Assembly (NCBI GenBank): GCA_963575745.1
Contig: CAUYUJ010012780.1
Coordinates: 898,002-962,001 of the forward strand
Source: Prorocentrum cordatum
Lineage: Eukaryota; Sar; Dinophyceae; Prorocentrales; Prorocentraceae
Reading direction: 5' to 3'
DNA length: 64,000 nucleotides
Positions 51,938 to 62,510 of this stretch are shown here, piece by piece. Positions within the stretch are counted from its first letter, which is position 1. Each line of letters starts with the position of its first letter. A program made the translations under genes and the position numbers. The notes beneath the pieces were generated by a model. It did not search any database and had not been told where the DNA came from. It saw only the letters and a program-made list of their open reading frames with translations.

Positions 51938-53872
51938 TCAGAGCGAGATCGACCCGCCACCAGTCGCGCGGCTCCCCTTGCTGTCTGACCTCTGGGCGCT
52001 GTCAGCCTCGGGCGGAGACGCACCAGCGCCCGCGGGGGCCTCGAGACGCGGCCCGCTCGTGACCACCGACTGTGTCGCCTGGTCAATGAGTCGCGGTGGG
52101 GTCAGGGTGTTGCCGGCGTCCTCCGCGGCGCCAGCGCCATCCGACTCGAGGACGCCTGCTGACAAAGGGGCGTGAGAGCGCACGGGTGTGCTGACGCGCC
52201 TGGTCCAACGCTGATCTTGGATCCACTTGGACATCTCGAGAACGAGCTTCACCACGCACGAAGGTCGGTCCAGGCCCTCAGTCCAGTCCTCGCCGCCTGG
52301 CGGATCCACGGACACTCTCAGCGTGTTCTCGATGGCGAAACGCATACGATGATGCTGCTTACTGAAACGGAAACTCACCCCGTGCACAGCTGGCAGCTCG
52401 AGTCTATCGCAGGCACGACGAACCCAAAACTTCAAGTCATTTCGCTGGTCTGGCCGAGCACATTGCAGAATACTACTCTGGGTGGCACAGATTTGCGCCC
52501 AAGAGCTGCCAACTAACATCTCGAAGGCAGTGGTGCAACGCAACATGGTTAACTCTGGTGACATACCGTCGACCCAAACAGCAACCTCGGAAATAGAAGA
52601 CGATGCGCCAGACTCCCCTTCAGAATTGGTGCCAAAATACATGTGTGCAGTCTCGTGCGACGCACACCAGCTCTGAACATCCATCTTCATTTCAGCACTA
52701 GGCATTGTCGGCGCTCTCGGGTGCGTCCTCCTCCTTGGTGGAGTCAGGTCCGCAAATTCTTGAAAGCCGACCAGGTACGAGTCCTTTTTATCACCACTAC
52801 TGCAGCGCACGCAGAAAACTTTCACCGACACAGAGATGCCACAAGTGTCCCGCAACGTGATGTGAAAAGCCGTGCAGCAATCATCATACGCAGTACTGGA
52901 GGTTACCAATTTGGCAAATTTTTCGCGATCGCCCTTTGTGGCAAGAAAGGACAATATACTCACTCCCGCCAAAGATCGAGGCTCGCTATGCATTAACAAA
53001 GCCGCGAGCTTTTCGGAAGGCCACACGAGCGTCAGCTTGGCATCGAGCTCGACCACGGCGTCACAAACGCCTGCTAAGATCGACTTTGCGGCGCGCAACT
53101 CGCTCCGACATGCTTGACCCTCTAAGAGGGTACTGACCACCATTGAGAACACGACGTGCAAGATTACCAAAGATACAACGACACATATCCAATCAAGAAA
53201 CAGGTCATTTGTGGTTTTAGGGTCGTGGCACGGCATGCCATTGGACTTGCCAGCAAACGCTGTGGACGCAGCGGAAAGATAGCAGAGTGTCGTCCAACAC
53301 AAATTCGCTGGAAGGCTGAAGTCAATCATGCAGTACACTAAGCAATCATACAATACATGAGACTTGAGGGGGCTGATCGATTCCGCGAACTGCAACAGCG
53401 GTGACAAAGAAATCGCATCTGAGAGTAACAGAAGGCAATACCACACATGAAATCGTGATGGGGTCAACAAGCTAGGACACATATTGACTGACACAACCAC
53501 CACCCCAGAGAAAGCGTAATGCAAGCGCCTGGGAACCATATGCGGGCGGTCATCTGCGGAGAAGAACAACATCGGGTAAACCATCCCGACAGCTGCGACA
53601 CAATACAACTGGTAGCTTCTCCGTGACATGGCAAGCCTGATGGATTGTTTGCGCTTGTGAACAGATTGTGGAGTGCCGTCTTTCCCAAGAATGACCGTCC
53701 TGACGACTGTAGAGAACGCGAGCAATCGAGCAGAGTAATCGTGAAAGCGAGACCTTGAGGCGCCCTCGGTCCACAACTGCCAAGCCAGGCGCCCCAGCAT
53801 CACAGTGGCGCAGGCCGCAACGCAAATAAGCTCCACTTGGTGGACAATATCGGATAAGTCTAGCACGATCAT
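51938..53872 (-). CDS. Multi-pass membrane protein with cytosolic PAS domain(s), intronless
   Basis: A 644-residue open frame with no internal stop or intron. Hydrophobic segments at residues about 10-32, 88-105, 115-135, 141-162, 173-206 and 224-250 predict six or so membrane spans. Residues 264-375 fit a PAS sensor domain: ILAGVCDAVVELDAKL, LAALLM, LAGVSILSFL, GDREKFAKLV and a closing SYLVGFQEF strand. A weaker second PAS-like start (VAVWVDGMSP, AFEMLVG) lies at 430-456. The tail is rich in Ser/Pro/Ala. Large families of such membrane-PAS proteins occur in dinoflagellates; ligand and output are unknown, and no kinase or cyclase domain is present. The start at 53872 is chosen because a DinoSL relic lies 62 nt upstream. 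Codon use is less GC-extreme than the LINE. Probably a functional retrogene. Confidence 0.88.
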   Translation of the reverse strand: MIVLDLSDIVHQVELICVAACATVMLGRLAWQLWTEGASRSRFHDYSARLLAFSTVVRTVILGKDGTPQSVHKRKQSIRLAMSRRSYQLYCVAAVGMVYPMLFFSADDRPHMVPRRLHYAFSGVVVVSVNMCPSLLTPSRFHVWYCLLLLSDAISLSPLLQFAESISPLKSHVLYDCLVYCMIDFSLPANLCWTTLCYLSAASTAFAGKSNGMPCHDPKTTNDLFLDWICVVVSLVILHVVFSMVVSTLLEGQACRSELRAAKSILAGVCDAVVELDAKLTLVWPSEKLAALLMHSEPRSLAGVSILSFLATKGDREKFAKLVTSSTAYDDCCTAFHITLRDTCGISVSVKVFCVRCSSGDKKDSYLVGFQEFADLTPPRRRTHPRAPTMPSAEMKMDVQSWCASHETAHMYFGTNSEGESGASSSISEVAVWVDGMSPELTMLRCTTAFEMLVGSSWAQICATQSSILQCARPDQRNDLKFWVRRACDRLELPAVHGVSFRFSKQHHRMRFAIENTLRVSVDPPGGEDWTEGLDRPSCVVKLVLEMSKWIQDQRWTRRVSTPVRSHAPLSAGVLESDGAGAAEDAGNTLTPPRLIDQATQSVVTSGPRLEAPAGAGASPPEADSAQRSDSKGSRATGGGSISL

Positions 53873-53933
53873 TGGGGAGATAGGCTTGGCAGCTTGGCAC
53901 TAAGTTCGTGCGGAAAGGGCACTGATCCGAAAA

Positions 53934-53955
53934 CTTGAGCCAAAATGGCCATGGA
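53934..53955 (-). other. DinoSL relic upstream of the PAS gene
   Basis: On the minus strand the sequence reads TCCATGGCCATTTTGG then CTCAAG: 20 of 22 positions match DinoSL, with two transitions (G to A and A to G) in the 5' part. It lies 62 nt before the ATG at 53872, where a spliced leader would join the 5' UTR. Confidence 0.88.
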
Positions 53956-54340
53956 GAGTCTCATGGGGGCCTCTTGGGGCTTCTTGGGCGCTTCTTGGAG
54001 CCTCTTGGGGTCTCCTGGGGGGTCTCTTCGGCCAAAAGGCGCGAAATTCCGGTTCCTCGTCCCCGTCTTGGGCGCCGCCTTGGGGCGATCTTGGGCGGCT
54101 CTGGCGCCTCGTGGGCCGTCTTGGCCCCCTCGTGGGCCGTCTTGCGGCCCTCTTGGGGGCATCCCCGACCGGCTTGGGTGCCTCTTGGGCCGTCTTGGAC
54201 GCAAAGGAAGCGCAAAAGGCGAACACGACAAAAACAGCAGTTTTCCCATAGGAAACCGACGATGTTTGCTTATTGGGGCTCTCTCGAAGTGTCTGTTGGG
54301 GCGTCTTCGGGGCCTTCGGGGGCCTTTTTGGCGCCATGGG
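53956..54340 (+). repeat. Phased TTGGG array abutting the SL relic
   Basis: Box M2 is at about 54028-54065 (GGCCAAAAGGCGCGAAATTCC, GGTTCCTCG) and M1 is at about 54190-54275 (GACGCAAAGGAAGCGC, ACGACAAAAACAGC). The array starts where the retrogene ends, so the gene was probably inserted next to or within it. Confidence 0.8.
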
Positions 54341-54509
54341 AGTCGTATTTAAAGGCATCCGGAGCCATCGGAACGCGTTTTCGAGCGTTCCGAATCCATC
54401 TTCGGGCGAGCTTGGACGGCCCCTGGCGCTCCGGCAAGGCTCCTGGCGCGCTGGGCCCCACATTTGCGATCGGGGTTCTGGCCCCCGGCCCCTGGACCCG
54501 GTCCCCCGT

Positions 54510-54528
54510 TATATGTGTGTAGATGTAC

Positions 54529-54568
<40 letters not shown>

Positions 54569-54569
54569 C

Positions 54570-54620
<51 letters not shown>

Positions 54621-54660
54621 ATGTATATGTATGTATGTGTATATATACACATACATACAA
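54510..54660. repeat. (ATGTAT)n microsatellite
   Basis: GTATAT/ATGTAT hexamer runs, preceded by a CCCGGCCCCTGGACCCGGTC boundary-like sequence. Confidence 0.95.
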
Positions 54661-55535
54661 AAACTGCCGCGGGCACCCACCTAGATCGAGAAGAAGAAAC
54701 GGAAAAGGACGAGGAGGAGAAAGAGAATGAGGATGAGGAGAAAACGAAGAAAGATGATTTCGTCGTCGCCGCCGATGTCTCACGGATTTCTGTGGTCTTT
54801 CGACCACCCGAGGCATCTCCTCGAATTCAGCTTCCCAGAACCGATCCCGGTGCCTGGAATCACCGCTGAAAGTTGGGGATGAGGATCGACCTCCCTGGCC
54901 GGTGCCACCCCTTCGCAAAGGAAGGAACACGGGGTGGTTCGAGGCTCGAGGCATGAGACTCCTACTTGTTGGGCGCTCTCCGCCCCCTCTGGGCCCAGGA
55001 AGTTCCTCGTCGACACAGCTGGGTCCACCCTCGAACTTCTGGCCGGACGCAACCCCAGCTGGGTCTCAACGATCCCCGAGGTGGAGAAGGAGGGTTGGGA
55101 CAGGCCCCGAGAAGGCCCCAAGAAACTCACACAAGACCACGAACAACTTCAAAACAATCCCCTAGAAGGCCCCCCCTTGAACACCACACGCTACGAAGGA
55201 CAGGCCGAAACCCCAAGATTGCCCAGCGATCGCGCGCGTTCCGCGAATCCTGGCCTTCACTCTTGCTGCAGCCCAAAGGGGTCGGCGGTGCGGCGTAAGC
55301 CAATGAATCCACGTCCGGACTGCAGCGAAGCGTCTCGGCAGTCCGACAGGGCGGGCGTGTGACGCCAGGGCCTAGCCACGATGCGTCAAGGAAGGCCAAT
55401 TGCAAAACATTGCGTTCTCATACATTGAAAAGTAGCCCCCCTTAATCCCCGCCCAGGGCCGCCGCCGAGTCGCCGACCCGCTTCCACGTACTTTCTGTGA
55501 AAACCAAGAAAAACACATGGAAATCATTGATTTGG
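54661..55535. other. Unique DNA; uncertain reading frame
   Basis: The plus frame 54934-55362 (142 residues) includes KFLVDTAGSTLELLAG and IPEVEKEGWDRPREG. It looks protein-like but I cannot assign it. LVDTAG is not the LVDTG of an aspartic protease. Left uncalled. Confidence 0.3.
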
Positions 55536-55539
55536 GCCT

Positions 55540-56170
55540 CTGGACCCTCCTCGAAGCCCACAAGGGGCGTCAAGAAAGCTAATGATGGCGTCAAGGCGGC
55601 CCAAAAGAGCACCAAAATTGCCCCAAGACGGCCCAAGATGGCCCAAGAGAGCCCAAACACCTACCAAGACGCCCCAAGAGGGCCCCAAAAAGACCCCCAA
55701 TAGCGCCTCCATAAGCCAAACTGATAGATTTTCGTATGGTTTTGGGAAGATTTTAGCGTTCTCGCTTTCTCGGCTCTGACAAGCCAGCGACGGCCCAAGC
55801 AGCTTGCAAAATGGCCCCCAGAAGGCCTAAGAAGCCCCCAAGAGGGCCCCAAGACGGCCCAGGAGGCACCCAAGACGGCCCAAAGAGGCCCCCAAGACGG
55901 TCCAAGAGGCCCCTTCGACGGCCCCGAAGGACCCCAAGAGAGCCGCGGCCGCAGGACCCCCCCAGGACGATCTCCCAAGGGGCGATACAACGCAAAAGCG
56001 CCCCAAGACGGCCCGAGACACCCTCGGGAGGGCCCAAGAGGCTACAAAGAAGCCCAAGAAGCCCAAAAGAGGTACCCAAGGGGCCCCAAGAAGTCCCCAA
56101 GAGGCCTCCAGGAAGTCCCCGAGAAGCCCCCAGGAGGCCCCGAAGAAGCGCCCCAAAGGCCACGCAACGA
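55540..56170 (-). repeat. Phased TTGGG array, minus orientation
   Basis: CCCAAGACGGCCC units with M1 at about 55705-55785 (TTTTCGTATGGTTTTGG, TTTTAGCGTTCTCGC). Confidence 0.82.
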
Positions 56171-56189
56171 CTGGAGTGTAATGCTTTCT

Positions 56190-57049
56190 CCCCTGGGTAA
56201 ACTGCAGCGCAGCGCCAGCGACGCATTTTTCCTTGGGCGCCCTTCTTGCCTTGCCGACGCGTCTGCGCGCAACCTGCGCGTTTCCATGCGGGCACGACGT
56301 GCACTGTGTATTCGTTGTGACGGGGCCGCGGCGCGCTGTTGCGCGCGCTGCATGGCGGGTAGAGGTGCGCCGGCCCTGCCCAGTTCGCAGAGCGCCGACC
56401 AATTTTGGCGGCGTCTGGCGACGGGGCCCCGCAGACCTGGCAATTCGAGCTCGGTCGCGGGCACGCCGGGCACGTCCACGACGGCCTGTTGGCTGCCAGG
56501 TACTTCGTGCTCCGCGGCCGCGGGACTACCTTGCAGACGTCGCAGTTCGGGAATCTACTTTCTGGCCTCGCCCCGCACTCCCCGCAAGGGGGACGCATGC
56601 GCAGGTCGAAGCACTCCTTGCACACCGGTTTGGGGAGAATGCCCCAAGCGAAGGCGTCAGTTTCAAACTCGTGCCCGGATATCCCGGGATTCCCCCGAAT
56701 CGGCGACGACGACGCCGACGACGAGGATGATCCGATTTGCTAATTCTTCTCACGGCGCGCGGGTGACCCCAACAGGATGACCACGGATGCCACGAGGGTC
56801 CAAAGAGAGCTTTACCAGGGCCTGCAAGGCGCCCACATCGGTGCCATGAGTTCCAGGTGACCCCAACATGGCGAAAGAGCGATTCGTGATCTCTCCGTGC
56901 CTCTCTGGCCGCTGCCTGAGCGCCGCCCTGCGCAAAAATTCATTTTTCCCCGATCGGCTGGCGGCTGGCTCGGCGGCTGAACTGCCGCGCGAACAGAATT
57001 TGCACAACACGCCTCCCGTTCCTCGCGTTCCTCCCTGCCTCCCCCTCAT
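56190..57049 (-). pseudogene. Cysteine-rich (CxxC-repeat) protein remnant
   Basis: The minus frame from 56739 contains a dense series of CxxC pairs: VCKECFDLRMRPPCGECGAR, CDVCKVVPRPRSTKY, SWTCPACPRPSSNCQVCG, so at least five zinc-binding-type knuckles in about 75 residues. Upstream on the same strand (57049-56750) another frame reads FAMLGSPGTHGTDVGALQAL and may be an earlier part of the same gene. Downstream the frame decays and runs into a phased array at 56170, so the C terminus is missing or displaced. W-rich CxxC repeats are common in dinoflagellate proteins of unknown function. Zinc binding is inferred; the role is not known. Confidence 0.45.
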
Positions 57050-57299
57050 CCTCCGGATCCTTTTCTCTCAGAGTGGGCAGCATGTGAATCACAATATTGA
57101 AACCGCCGCCGTGCCTGCGTGGCACTTGCGTGCTAGAATGCCTGTAGACTGTCTGCTCGGATTTCTATGTTTTTTTGTTTCGGCCCCCCCCTCCCGTCAC
57201 ATAAATGGGACATCGCCCCCTCTTCCCGAGGGCCATGTGCTTTGAAAAATCAATCCGTGATCCCGAAGCCACGACCCGTAGGAAAAGCGAATGCATCCG

Positions 57300-58085
57300 T
57301 GCTTTCACGGCCAAGATGACCGAATATGCCTCCAACGCGCCCGAACATGGCCTCTAAGACTGCCCGAGATGGCCTCCAGATGGCCCAAAAGGCTCTCCAG
57401 ACGGCCAAACAGGGCTCCAGGAGAACCTCTAGCATTGATGTTCCTTAGGTTTGGGATGAAATTCGGGCATTCCCCTTTTCGGCCTCCTTGAGCTCAAAAC
57501 GGCCCAAGAAACCTCCGAGATGGCCCCAATACTGCCCACGAGAGCCTCAAGAGGGACACTAGACGGCCACAGAGGGTTCAAAGATGGCCCAAAGAGGGCC
57601 CCTGGACGGCCCAGGACGCCCCCCCCAAAGGCTTCAAGCTGGCCCAACAGGGCCTCCCGAGGGACCCAGACCAGCCTCAAAGGACTCCTGGACGAGTTCG
57701 AAAACGTACAAAAAACGATTGAAAATCTATGATTCCGGCCTCTTCGCAAGACGCCTTAAGATGGTTTCAAGACGGCCCGAGACGGCCCCAAGACGGCCCC
57801 GACGGCCCAAGAGACCCCCGAAATGGCCCCAGAGAGCCTCAATAAGCGAAGAACACAACTTTCCTGGTGGTCCCAAAATGCCCCCAAGACGGTCCAACAG
57901 GTCCTCAAGACGGCCCAAGAGGATCCCAAGAGCGCCTTCAGGCGACCCCGGAAACCCCCCAAGACGGCCCCCGAAGGGGCCAGACGGCGCAATAGCGCCC
58001 CAAGACGGCCCAGAGGCCCCAAGAGGCCCCCAAGAAGACTCGAAGAGGCTCCCGAGAGGCTCCTGGGAGCCCCCACAACGACTGG
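57300..58085 (-). repeat. Phased TTGGG arrays, minus orientation
   Basis: Units at 57310-57430, 57500-57680 and 57755-58080, separated by M1-like A/T-rich boxes at about 57430-57490 (ATTGATGTTCCTTAGG, TTCCCCTTTTCGGCC) and 57690-57745 (GAAAACGTAC, GATTGAAAATC). Confidence 0.8.
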
Positions 58086-58131
58086 ACTGTACGTGGTCCC
58101 GACGTGCACCCCGCGAAGCGAGAGGAATCTT

Positions 58132-58500
58132 TGGGGATAATAGTCTTAGGATATTCGGGTCTTCGGATTTGGGTCTTAGGGTCTTAAGCCCTAAATTCGG
58201 GTCATAGGAACATAGGGTCTTCGGGTGGTCTTCGGGCCTTCAATTCTGAGGGTCTTCGGGTCTCTGAGTCTCCAGGTATTCGGTCTTTGGGTCGTCGGGT
58301 CTTCGGGTATCTGGGTCTCCGGGTCTTTGGGTCTTTGGGTCGTCGGGTCTTCGGGTCTTAGGGTCTTAGGGTCCTAGGGTCTTAGGGTCTTCGGGCCTTA
58401 GGATCTTAGGGTTTAGGGTAGGGTTTAGGGTATATTGCTTGGGGCTTATTGTTTAGGGTTTTGGGTTTGGGGTGTATGCTGGAAGGTTTGGGGTTTCGGG
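58132..58500 (+). repeat. Degenerate telomere-like tract (GGGTCTT / TTTAGGG)
   Basis: Hepta- to nonamer units GGGTCTTAG, GGGTCTTCG and GGGTCTTTG, grading at 58408-58432 into AGGGTTTAGGGTAGGG and TTTAGGGTA, and then TTTAGGGTTTTGGGTTTGGG. TTTAGGG is the dinoflagellate telomere repeat. The G-rich strand is +. Confidence 0.8.
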
Positions 58501-58504
58501 TTCG

Positions 58505-58830
58505 CCATACGGGCCTTCCGCAACACGCAACCGCTCCTTCCCAAAACATATGCGCCTTCCGCAACACGCAACCAAACCATAAAACAAAACGGCCCGACCT
58601 TCTGCAACGCGCAGCCGGGCCTTCCCAAACCTTCTGGGCCTTCCGCAACACAAGGACGGGCCTTCCCAAACAACGATCCGGGCATTCCGCAACACGGGGA
58701 CGGGCCTCCCCAAACCGTCCGGGCCTTCCGCAACACGCAGCCGGGCCTTTCCAAACCGTCTGGGCCTTCCGCAGCATTGGGGCCGGGCCTTTCAAAACCC
58801 ATCTGGGCCTTCCGCAACACGGACCTCTAG
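58505..58830. repeat. Eight-copy minisatellite, about 42 bp
   Basis: GGGCCTTCCGCAACACGCAA, then CCGGGCCTTCCCAAACC. Copies begin near 58510, 58552, 58594, 58636, 58680, 58722, 58765 and 58805. It starts directly after the telomere-like tract. Confidence 0.92.
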
Positions 58831-61650
58831 ATGTTTTTAAAGGCCTGGATGGTTTTTCCAAACACCCGAACTGGGGTCACAACCCTCCCAGACGACCAAT
58901 CTTATAACAACCCCAATGCGGCCAGCCCAGAGCCCCCGGAATCCTCCAAGACAGCTCAAATCAACCACGTACCCAAACAAGATCACCCCCTCTTATTGCG
59001 AAGTATTGAAAAACGTTTCATTTGGTAGGCGGTGATCGCTCATCCGCGCTTCGCTGGATGACTTGCTTGCTGCTGCTCTATCAGCCACGGTCTTGAGCTC
59101 GACGCTCGTTCCTCTCCTTCTCTCCTCCCAGCTGGGCTGGTGCACGCCCGTCGGGGCTTGCAGCCTCCCATGCGTTTTCACTCGGTGTGGGGTTTGCCGG
59201 TCGCTCTCGTTTTGAAAGTGGCACGCGCAGATTTAAATCGCGGCAGTCGCCGCTTCGCGTCCTGGGTACGTCGTCGCACTTCCTTCCTTCATGCCTGCCT
59301 TGTGGCTGGCTTCTCTTCTCTCTCTATTCTGCCAGCTCCCTTTCCCAGCCGTCTCCGTTCGAACACGCAGACAGCGGAGCCGCGCGTCGCATCATTGACC
59401 TCCTCCCTCCTCCCTCCACCTTTGCCCACCTCCCCATCTTCCTTCTCCTCCTCGTCTTCCCTCCACGACGACGACTCAGCGCCTTGACCTTCGTCTGCTC
59501 ACTCGCCAGCTGCCTCTCCAGTTCGGCCCTGGGGCCGAGCAGTGATGGGCGCCAGCACGCACACAGGATCGAGATCTGAGGTTCGAGGATCGATGAGGGG
59601 GGATTGCGTTTCGAAGAGTTCAGAATGGAGGCTGGAGGTTCAGGAGTTGAAGATAGAGGTTCGAGGATAGAAGCATCGAGGTTGGGAGATCATACGTTTG
59701 TCGTAACTTCTCGAGGCCTCAGAGGATTCCGCGCGCATCCACAGAATTCTGGGGCGAGGATCGGGGACCAAGATTTTGGAGTTTGTTTCTGACTCGTTCG
59801 GGGTCTATTTTGGGCCTCCCTCCAGGGACTGCCGGTAAAAGAGGAAGAAACACACATCAATTAACATTGAATCAAGAAACCAGCTCGATCGGAAAGTGCT
59901 TCGGATCGGGCCGTATCGGCACGGAGTCAAACATCGGATCGAATCGGCTGCGCCAGGATGCACAACAACGACCATTCAAACATGGGGCCGCATCGGATCC
60001 TCGAAATATCGGAATCAAGTAACATCGAGCGGCCCGAATCGATACAGAATCAGATCGATCGGAACGGCATGGATCCTGACGGGATGTTTTCAGCAGTTTC
60101 GACAAAATCATACGCTGGCTAGCCTTGCAAAATGATAGGCCTCAGACCAGTCTTGCTAGTATTAGGATGTCGGGTGGCTTTCACGGCGGACGGCAGCGGG
60201 TTGCGGCGTTGTCCCTTGGTTTCCCGGGAAGGCAAGGAGAACGAGAGAATGGCTCTACAAGGCCTTCAGTTTTTCTAAGAGGCCTCAAGAATCTTACAAG
60301 CGTTTCATAATCGTGGCGGTTTTGTTCCTGGGGCTCCATGAGGGCAGGTGGGGGCGACGGGAGGGGAGCGAGGAGCAGGAGGGGTGAGGTGGCTGGCACT
60401 GGCGGTGGACGTGGCGATGGGTGGGAGAGAGAAACAGGAAGAAGGAAGAAGGATGAGACGCTGGAAGGGATCGAGAAGGAGGAATAATCTCAAGATTTGA
60501 GCAAGGACCGAACGTCCTGTTTTTCCTGAAGGCCTACCACGGCATGTTCTTATAATGAATACTGCTCTAACAACAAAAGAAGTGTTCTTAGAAGAGAAAC
60601 ACGATGTGCTAAACCAAGACTGTCTCAGCCATCAATGCTCTGAGAACAGTTCGCGCTAACAACAGAAGGCTCGTAGAACAATATGGGCAAACCAGGGCGC
60701 CCCGCCACTACTCGAAGGATGGGGGGGATGGGACCAAGGACGGGGAGGTGGGGGATAAGAGCGGATGGCAATGCCACGGACCCCTCGCTACGCTTCGCTC
60801 CTGCCTGCGATCTTCCGCCTCGCCCCTCGCCCCTCCTCCTCCTGCTCCTCCTCCTCCTCCTGCTTCTCCTCCTCCTCCTCCTCCTCCACCCTTTCTGCCC
60901 AATGCAACAACAAGACCGAAAGCCGACCGAGCCTGCTTCGAAACCGAGGTCGAAGTATTGAAACTGGCCTGGGACGTCGGGCGCTGCCAAGAAGTGGTTC
61001 TGCCTGGCCGGGCCCGAGCTCTTCCAGGCGAGCCCAGATGGCCACCCGGAACACCCCTCACGGAGCCCGGGCCTCGAGGGGTCAGGCCTCTGCACGCCGG
61101 TCGCCAGGCAACGGGTACGGCGGGCTCTTGCGGTGACGGCGCGCGCAAAAGTTGTTGACACCGCATCGATCGTTCAGCCTTGAATCGCCCGCGGCCCAAA
61201 TCAATCAACATTGAATTCCGTCGGGTCCAATGACGTTACCCTGTCCCTCGGTGCTGCCGCATCGCCCACGTCGCCGGCGTGCCAACGCCGCATGAACCTA
61301 CCTCATACCATAGGAGCACGAATCAGGAGAGCGCTTCAGAAAAGGAGGAATGAGGTACGCCCTTGGGCGCATGAACTGGCACGACAGACAAACAGCAACA
61401 ATCCTGGTGGAAGCGAGTCCCGGGCCGCGCCCCGTTGCTTCCCCTGGACTGTTTTTTCGTCGTGGGTAGTTTTTGTGATGGTCCCGAGGCCCAGGCTGGG
61501 AAGCCCCGGGGAGCCCGAGCACACAGGAAAGCCAACCCTGCCTGCCTGGCCTCGTCCAGGACCAGCCTGATTGAGGTAGGAAGGACGCTCATCCGCCGAC
61601 CCCCGCTTGCCAGGGTTTAAAAGGTGTATGAGACATTTGGCTGTCCCCCG
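58831..61650. other. Unique DNA with short degenerate repeats, no recognised gene
   Basis: 59575-59690 has GAGGTTCGAGGAT words. 59900-60080 is rich in ATCGGATCGAATCGG. 60543-60690 has four decayed TGTTCT/AGAACA palindromes like those at 10750. (CTC)n lies at 60835-60890. A motif with CTGTTTTTTCG and GGTCCCGAGGCC at 61450 resembles the 11780 module. Confidence 0.4.
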
Positions 61651-61654
61651 TGCC

Positions 61655-61671
61655 TTCGCCGTCGCCGTCGC

Positions 61672-61762
<91 letters not shown>

Positions 61763-61795
61763 ACCGTAGTCGTCGTCGCCGTCGTCGTGTAGGCT
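61655..61795. repeat. (GCCGTC)n microsatellite
   Basis: Hexamer GCCGTC with GCC-only stretches. Confidence 0.95.
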
Positions 61796-61914
61796 CGGGG
61801 CACGGGGCGCCCGCCCACCCACGAGGCGCGCGCACGGCCGGGCCCACGCGGCGCGGCCTCGGCGTGGCCGCCCCGCCCCTTCCCCCGTGCGAGCTGAACG
61901 CACCCCCGGGGCCT

Positions 61915-62510
61915 TCGGAGCCTTCAAAAAGCCACAAGAGGGCCCAGACAGAGCGCCAACACCAATCGAAGAGAGCGTCGAGACGGCCCAGGGTCACGAC
62001 GACCCGCAATGACTCAAAAGTTGCCCACAAGGCCACAAGGCCCTCAAGACGGCCCAAAAATGTTCAAAGAGGACGGCCGAGAAGGCCCGAAGAAACAAAC
62101 ATCGCCTCATTCCCTGGAAAACGTAAATGTTCAGCACACTCGCCCTTTTCGTCTTGACAGCTTCTGAGACGGCCCAAGGGCCCCCCAAAGATCGTGACAA
62201 GACAGCCGAGGAGGCCCCACAGAGGGCCCCAAGTCAGCCCAAGAGGGCTCTGAGATGGCCCCAAGGGCCCCCAAGACAGCCCAAGAGAGCCTCAAGAGGG
62301 CCCCAAGAGAGCCCAAGATGGTGAATACGATCTGATATGTCAAGCCTGTCCCTCTAAGATGGGACCCAAGAGCCCCTCAGAGACCCCTAAGGCGCCCCAA
62401 AGAGGCCCCAAGAGGCTTCCAAAACGCTCCCAAGAAGCACACACGAGACACCCAAGAGTCCAAAAGCCCTCCAAGAGGCCCCTGAGAGGCATCCCGAAAC
62501 CTTCATATTC
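61915..62510 (-). repeat. Phased TTGGG arrays, minus orientation
   Basis: Arrays at 61915-62070 and 62170-62500 separated by an A/T-rich box at 62080-62165 (GAAAACGTAAATG, CCCTTTTCGTCTTGAC), an M1 relative. Confidence 0.75.

Noticed and set aside
54934-55362. LVDTAGSTLELLAG as a retroviral-type aspartic protease
   Set aside because: The active-site order is LVDTG(A/S); here it is LVDTAG, with no second flap motif and no neighbouring integrase or polymerase.
1335-62510. Idea that the phased arrays derive from tandem DinoSL relics, because GCCATCTTGG resembles GCCATTTTGG
   Set aside because: Tandem SL relics should give steps of about 15-22 bp; the arrays have 10-11 bp units and lack CTCAAG at regular steps.
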